A DNA stretch of 64,000 bases from Caprella mutica (taxonomy: Eukaryota > Arthropoda > Malacostraca > Amphipoda > Caprellidae): the NCBI GenBank assembly GCA_947561585.1, contig CANNZV010001873.1, forward strand, positions 60,811 through 124,810. The letters run 5' to 3'. Position numbers and translations under genes: made by a program. The notes under the pieces were generated by a model. That model was not told the origin of the DNA, did not search any database, and was given only the letters and a program-made list of their open reading frames with translations. Numbering within the stretch: the stretch's first letter is position 1; the number at the start of each line of letters is the position of its first letter. Shown here in pieces: positions 60,401 through 64,000 of this stretch.

Positions 60401-63400
60401 AATCTGCCTTGTTACTATACAAAGCAGCGACACAGTCATCCGCAAAGCTACAACTGCCAAGATATCACCATGGTTGATAATTAAAAGATCGAAATCGGAC
60501 GGGTGGGAGGAGCCAAAAATCATGTAGGCACATCCGACCAACAGATCAATCGTACGAAACAGCATACGACGAAAATACCCATTTAGACTATTGGATCTAT
60601 CGTTTGAATCAGATCTCAAGACTGGATCTTAAGATTTACCTGAATGTGTAATGCCTGATTTACATGTACAGATAAATTTTATGTTCGGTTCACACTTCAA
60701 TTTTCAGTATATTCTGTTAAATGATGAAGTCACACGAAGAGTTCAAAGTTTACCGATTTTTTTTCAATTTCTCTGACACCTTCGTCTGAAATTTCATCAT
60801 TTGAACGACGGATAGTGAAAACCCGTAAATTTTAATAAAATATTTCTTTAAGAACAGTTGGTTGAAATAGAATTATTAGTATAAACTAAATTAATAAAGT
60901 TAAGTTAGATGTATTAGGTAATGTCGAACGTACCCTCAGGTGGACTTCTCTACGTAAAAGGTCGAAAAGTGTGGCTCCTTTACCAGTTATGGTTGAGGCC
61001 AGAGACCGAATTTGCTTCAACTCACCAGTCTGAAAAATAAGAGTATTTGTAATAGGAAGGCGACTGTTTTAGTATATTAATTTTATAGCTTCGAGTGGGT
61101 GGCACCTCTAAGGTTAGAAATTATAAGGTTACTACCACTAAGAATAATTTTTTAGAAATAGTGTTCCTAGGTTATACATTTTAACGATATTGGTGTTAAG
61201 GTTACTAGCTCATTGATTGGTTATGGAGATTGACCAATAAGAGTAACGGGAGACATATTTGAATTTGTAGAATCCTGTTATGATCTTTATTTCAAAGTTA
61301 CAACAATCGAAGGTGCTGAGTAGAGCTCACCCTACTCTTGATGTCAAAGTTATGAGTGGTGACCCCTTCCTCCTCCAGATCCTCGTCAGCACTGTTAGAT
61401 TTCACAGCGGCGTAGAGAAGAGAGAGCGCCTTCAGTATCTCCTGTACTGCAAAACCATCCGCTTGGTAAAGTTTCTTGGTGTTAAGTCTGACGTGAGCCT
61501 TACTAGCCTGCAGGAGAGAAAAGTCTAAATTGAGCTTTGCATAGCCAACACAAAAGTCTACGAGGATGTGACGGAAAGGGACAAAAGCACCGGTGGCTGC
61601 ACTCACAGATGGAAGAGGACAATGAAGAGGTGATAGTAAATGAAGCTTACGAGTCTACCTAACACAAAATCTAAGAGGAAAATGAAGAGGTGATAGTAAA
61701 TGAAGCCTACGAGTCTACCTAACACAAAATCTAAAGAGGAAAATGAAGAGGTGATAGTAAATGAAGCTTACGAGTCTACCTAACACAAAATCTAAGAGGA
61801 AAATGAAGAGGTGATAGTAAATGAAGCCTACGAGTCTACCTAACACAAAATCTAAGAGGAAAATGAAGAGGTGATAGTAAATGAAGCCTACGAGTCTACC
61901 TAACACAAAATCAAAGAGGAAAATGAAGAGGTGATAGTAAATGAAGCCTACGAATCTACCTAACACAAAATCTAAAGAGGAAAATGAAGAGGTGATAGTA
62001 AATGAAGCTTACGAGTCTACCTAACACAAAATCTAAGAGGAAAATGAAGATGTGATAGTAAATGAAGCCTACGAGTCTACCTAACACATAATCTAAGAGG
62101 AAAATGAAGAGGTGATAGTAAATGAAGCCTACGAGTCTACCTAACACAAAATCTAAGAGGAAAATGAAGAAGAAGAAATGATAAGAAAAATGAAGAAATG
62201 ATATATGTAGCTACACGGTAAAAGTGAAAAAGATTATTCATAATCCAAATTCATGGAAAGCGACTTAATATCAAAGCTCTCCATTGCATAATAATAATAA
62301 TAATAATAATCACTATTGGGAGTATTAGCTATATAAAATATATTTCTTATATTCTCATCTAACTCAACTACTGATCAATTTACTGTTCAGGATAGGTTTT
62401 CTTTTGCTCAGGATACAGTTAGCACTTTATATCCTCCAAGAGTGATAATCCAAATTACAACAGTTCTGGGCCCCTTCTCTTCCATTCATTGTGTAAGCTA
62501 CTGAAACTGTACATATGTTTTTAATAAAATAATAAACAAAATGAACACTAAATAATTCTTTTCACCATAAACTGCGCCACCATCCTTATGAAGATGACCC
62601 GGTCCTGCTCCGTGTCCACGTCACTGGGTAAGTCATCCATGTGGGGGTCGAACCTCTTGACAGTCCAGGATAATATCTCCGCCACGAGAAAGAAGTTCGG
62701 GGTACGGAAGTTCTCCACCGATACCAGACGAGGGTAACCCAACGCACGGAGCATCTCCGTGAGATCTGAGAAAAGAGAGAAATTGAGAGGGGAAAGGTAT
62801 GGTGGGGCCATAGAAGATTGAGAGGGGAAAGGTATGGTGGGGCCATAAAAGATTCAGATGGGAAAGATATGGAGGGGCCATAGAAGACTGAGATGGGAAA
62901 AGGTAAGGAGGGACAATAGAAGATTGAGAGGGGAAAGGTATGGTGGGGCCATAGAAGATTGAGAGGGGAAAGGTATGGTGGGGCCATAGAAGATTGAGAG
63001 GGGAAAGGTATGGTGGGGCCATAGAAGATTGAGAGGGGAAAGGTATGGTGGGGCCATAGAAGATTGAGAGGGGAAAGGTATGGTGGGGCCATAGAAGATT
63101 GAGATGGGAAAGGTATGGTGGGGCCACAGACAAAGTATTCAGGGTAAGTTCCTAATTATTGGACAATTCCACATTTTCGTTCATATAAGAAAATGTATAT
63201 TCCAATTACTAACTTTTAATATTTATATACTATTTTACATGATTGAAAATATTAAACCGTCCGACAACTCGAAACACGCATGTTTTTTTGTGGTATGATC
63301 TCTAAAATTCAAATTACAGCTTTATAGAAAAGGTGAAAGAGAGTATTATTAGAGCAAAATTTGATATAATATAGTTTGATAATTTGTATTTACTTCTTAA

Positions 63401-63415
63401 TTCCCTGTAAGACAT
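57490..63415 (-). CDS. CLUAP1: CLUAP1 (IFT38), intraflagellar transport complex B protein
   Basis: Eight exons on the minus strand, from 5' to 3': 63394-63415, 62566-62765, 61331-61507, 60934-61029, 59732-59949, 58915-59065, 58365-58548, 57490-57704. They join to 420 residues (human CLUAP1 has 413). The first exon encodes only MSYRELR plus one base. Exon 2 carries [12 protein letters not shown] and ENFRTPNF, and exon 3 carries [19 protein letters not shown]; together these form the N-terminal calponin-homology-like domain. Residues ~166-288 are predicted coiled coil ([31 protein letters not shown]). An Asp/Ser-rich tail follows, and the protein ends DYEDNDF, very like the vertebrate C-terminus. 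The protein is a peripheral IFT-B subunit needed to build cilia. It converges on the exchanger gene. Intron 1 contains a 35-bp array directly before the exon 2 acceptor. Confidence 0.94.
59225..59600. repeat. Dispersed intronic repeat in CLUAP1 intron 5
   Basis: It contains GAAGCAGTCAGAAAGGAAAG, GCACCGGTGACTGCACTCAC and one copy (59391-59450) of the 60-bp unit that is amplified at 61612-62160, and ends ACAACAGTTCGAGGCCCAAA. The same phrases, often inverted, occur at 16430-16830, 41130-41345, 52680-52800 and 61550-61620. Confidence 0.75.
60048..60670. mobile_element. Two adjacent fold-back elements in CLUAP1 intron 4
   Basis: 60048-60302 has ends AAAGGCTGGATTACACGTAC and the inverted AACCAGCCTTTTAG. 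60318-60655 has AAGCCTGGTTCACACGTACA and a right end with CATTCAGG and GTGTAATGCCTG. Both contain CCGATTTAGGTC-like and GATCAATCGTACG-like words in both orientations. They are probably related to each other. Confidence 0.6.
61612..62165. repeat. 60-bp tandem array in CLUAP1 intron 2
   Basis: About nine units of GAGGAAAATGAAGAGGTGAT, AGTAAATGAAGCCTACGAGT, CTACCTAACACAAAATCTAA. A single unit exists in intron 5 at 59391-59450 inside a dispersed repeat, and the same flank (GGACAAAAGCACCGGTG) precedes this array. So the array arose by tandem amplification of part of that repeat. Confidence 0.95.
62786..63126. repeat. 35-bp tandem array before the CLUAP1 exon 2 acceptor
   Basis: About nine or ten units of GAAGATTGAGAGGGGAAAGG plus TATGGTGGGGCCATA. 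In the gene's own (minus) direction each unit carries a pyrimidine tract CCTTTCCCCTCTCAATCTTC like the one directly before exon 2. The last partial unit is fused to the real acceptor at 62766. One unamplified inverted copy is at 41081-41118. Confidence 0.95.
63142..63275. mobile_element. GGGTAAGTTCC fold-back MITE in CLUAP1 intron 1
   Basis: The left end GGGTAAGTTCCTAATTATTG with TTCGTTCATATAAGAAAA pairs with TGATTGAAAATATTAAACCG and CCGACAACTCGAAAC. The right end is diverged. Confidence 0.65.
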
Positions 63416-63476
63416 TTTGAAGTGTTAATTCCAACCTCAAATTCCGTGAAAAACTGGCACTGAATGTTTGCGTTGC

Positions 63477-63490
63477 GTTACCATGGCAAC
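63477..63490. promoter_or_regulatory. X-box (RFX factor site) upstream of CLUAP1
   Basis: GTTACCATGGCAAC is a perfect palindromic match to the X-box consensus GTNRCC-N-RGYAAC bound by RFX transcription factors. RFX factors switch on ciliary genes across animals. It lies 62 bp upstream of the CLUAP1 ATG, the usual distance for X-boxes of intraflagellar-transport genes. It could also serve a divergent gene to its right. Confidence 0.85.
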
Positions 63491-63719
63491 CAACTGATAT
63501 AGCTTCTTGTTAAATTTTACCTTCCTGTATACGTTTATTTATTGATTAGTGTATAATGACTTTAGTATTGCTACCAAGTGTTTAAACGTTCCAATGGCAC
63601 AATAAGTTATTTTGAAATTATTTTTATTAATGTTTTTGTAGTTACAATATTAATTATAATACATATCTCATAAAAGAAACTAATATCTTTTTCAGTTTGA
63701 ACCTATTTCATTTTTCTAG

Positions 63720-63848
63720 GTGCCAGCTGAAGCCTGTACCGGCCAGTATTTTCAGTTCAGTTCACGGTATAATGTTCACCCCCCACAAATTTATGGGAAA
63801 TATGAGAGACTGTGGGAAACTGCGTGGGATTTTTGTTGTGTGTGTTTT
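63720..63848 (+). CDS. Possible internal exon of an unidentified divergent gene
   Basis: An acceptor-like TTTCATTTTTCTAG ends at 63719. After it, one frame encodes PAEACTGQYFQFSSRYNVHP, then PQIYGKYERLWETAWDF, and meets a stop after about 43 codons. The aromatic, compositionally balanced sequence looks protein-like, and the exon would be transcribed away from CLUAP1 across the X-box. I recognise no family. No start codon or confident donor is visible, so it may be a chance frame. Confidence 0.3.
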
Positions 63849-63865
63849 TGAGTGTATTCCACTAA

Positions 63866-64000
63866 ATGAAACACAAATCAAAAGTTGACCACAAATGACA
63901 CCCAAATCAAAAGTTGACCACAAATGACACCCAAATCAAAAGTTGACCACAAATGACACCCAAATCAAAAGTTGACCACAAATGACACCCAAATCAAAAG
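63866..64000. repeat. 30-bp tandem array running off the window
   Basis: At least four units of CAAATCAAAAGTTGACCACA plus AATGACACCC. The array continues beyond the right edge. Confidence 0.9.

Noticed and set aside
61715..62147. Hydrophobic minus-strand repeat frames ([11 protein letters not shown]...)
   Set aside because: They are translations of the 60-bp array in CLUAP1 intron 2.
62586..63133. Minus-strand frames of 166-168 codons with [15 protein letters not shown] repeats
   Set aside because: They read through the 35-bp array into CLUAP1 exon 2 in one or another frame. The array is intronic, ending at the exon 2 acceptor at 62766.
63697..63888. 63-codon frame starting MNLFHFSRCQ
   Set aside because: The alternative frame of the same segment, starting after the acceptor at 63719, has a more protein-like composition. 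I list that one as a weak exon instead.

Overview
This is AT-rich nuclear DNA from an invertebrate animal. The support is spliced genes with GT-AG introns, typical metazoan gene families including a ciliary one, a dense population of DNA transposons and MITEs, and many intronic minisatellites. I cannot fix the phylum. Splice acceptors 15-37 bp upstream of three start codons would fit a lineage with spliced-leader trans-splicing, but that is inference.

Genes, left to right. The first 7 kb is a mosaic of short terminal-inverted-repeat (TIR) elements with no convincing gene. APC11, the RING-H2 subunit of the anaphase-promoting complex, lies at 7124-7399 (+). DHX34, a DEAH-box RNA helicase, lies just downstream (7701-15590, +, 4 exons); the two may share a transcript. 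An apparently intact mariner element sits in DHX34 intron 3. TMEM19 (DUF92 membrane protein) follows at 16907-22823 (+, 7 exons). An endosomal-type Na+/H+ exchanger of the NHE6/7/9 group spans 24963-54163 (+, 15 coding exons, with an alternative last exon at 46819-46893). Its first intron is about 8.9 kb and holds a decayed piggyBac element and a 2.3-kb TIR element filled with a 22-bp minisatellite. CLUAP1/IFT38, an intraflagellar-transport protein, is on the minus strand (57490-63415, 8 exons) and converges on the exchanger. A perfect RFX X-box lies 62 bp upstream of its ATG. A possible exon of a divergent gene follows at about 63720.

I assigned exon boundaries by translating across GT-AG junctions and checking phase and continuity against the known families. 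All five genes give continuous reading frames of about family length: 83 or 91, 1254, 331, 677 (or 666) and 420 aa.

The non-coding DNA is the unusual part. At least eight insertions have exact 8-bp target-site duplications, which is a hAT-type signature, and several are nested in one another. There are also several families of fold-back elements, and seventeen tandem arrays totalling about 8-9 kb. Four of these arrays abut splice sites: three acceptors and one donor. Some array units also occur as single copies elsewhere in the window. The genes themselves are functionally unrelated housekeeping or ciliary genes, and I see no dedicated gene system such as a defence or biosynthetic cluster.
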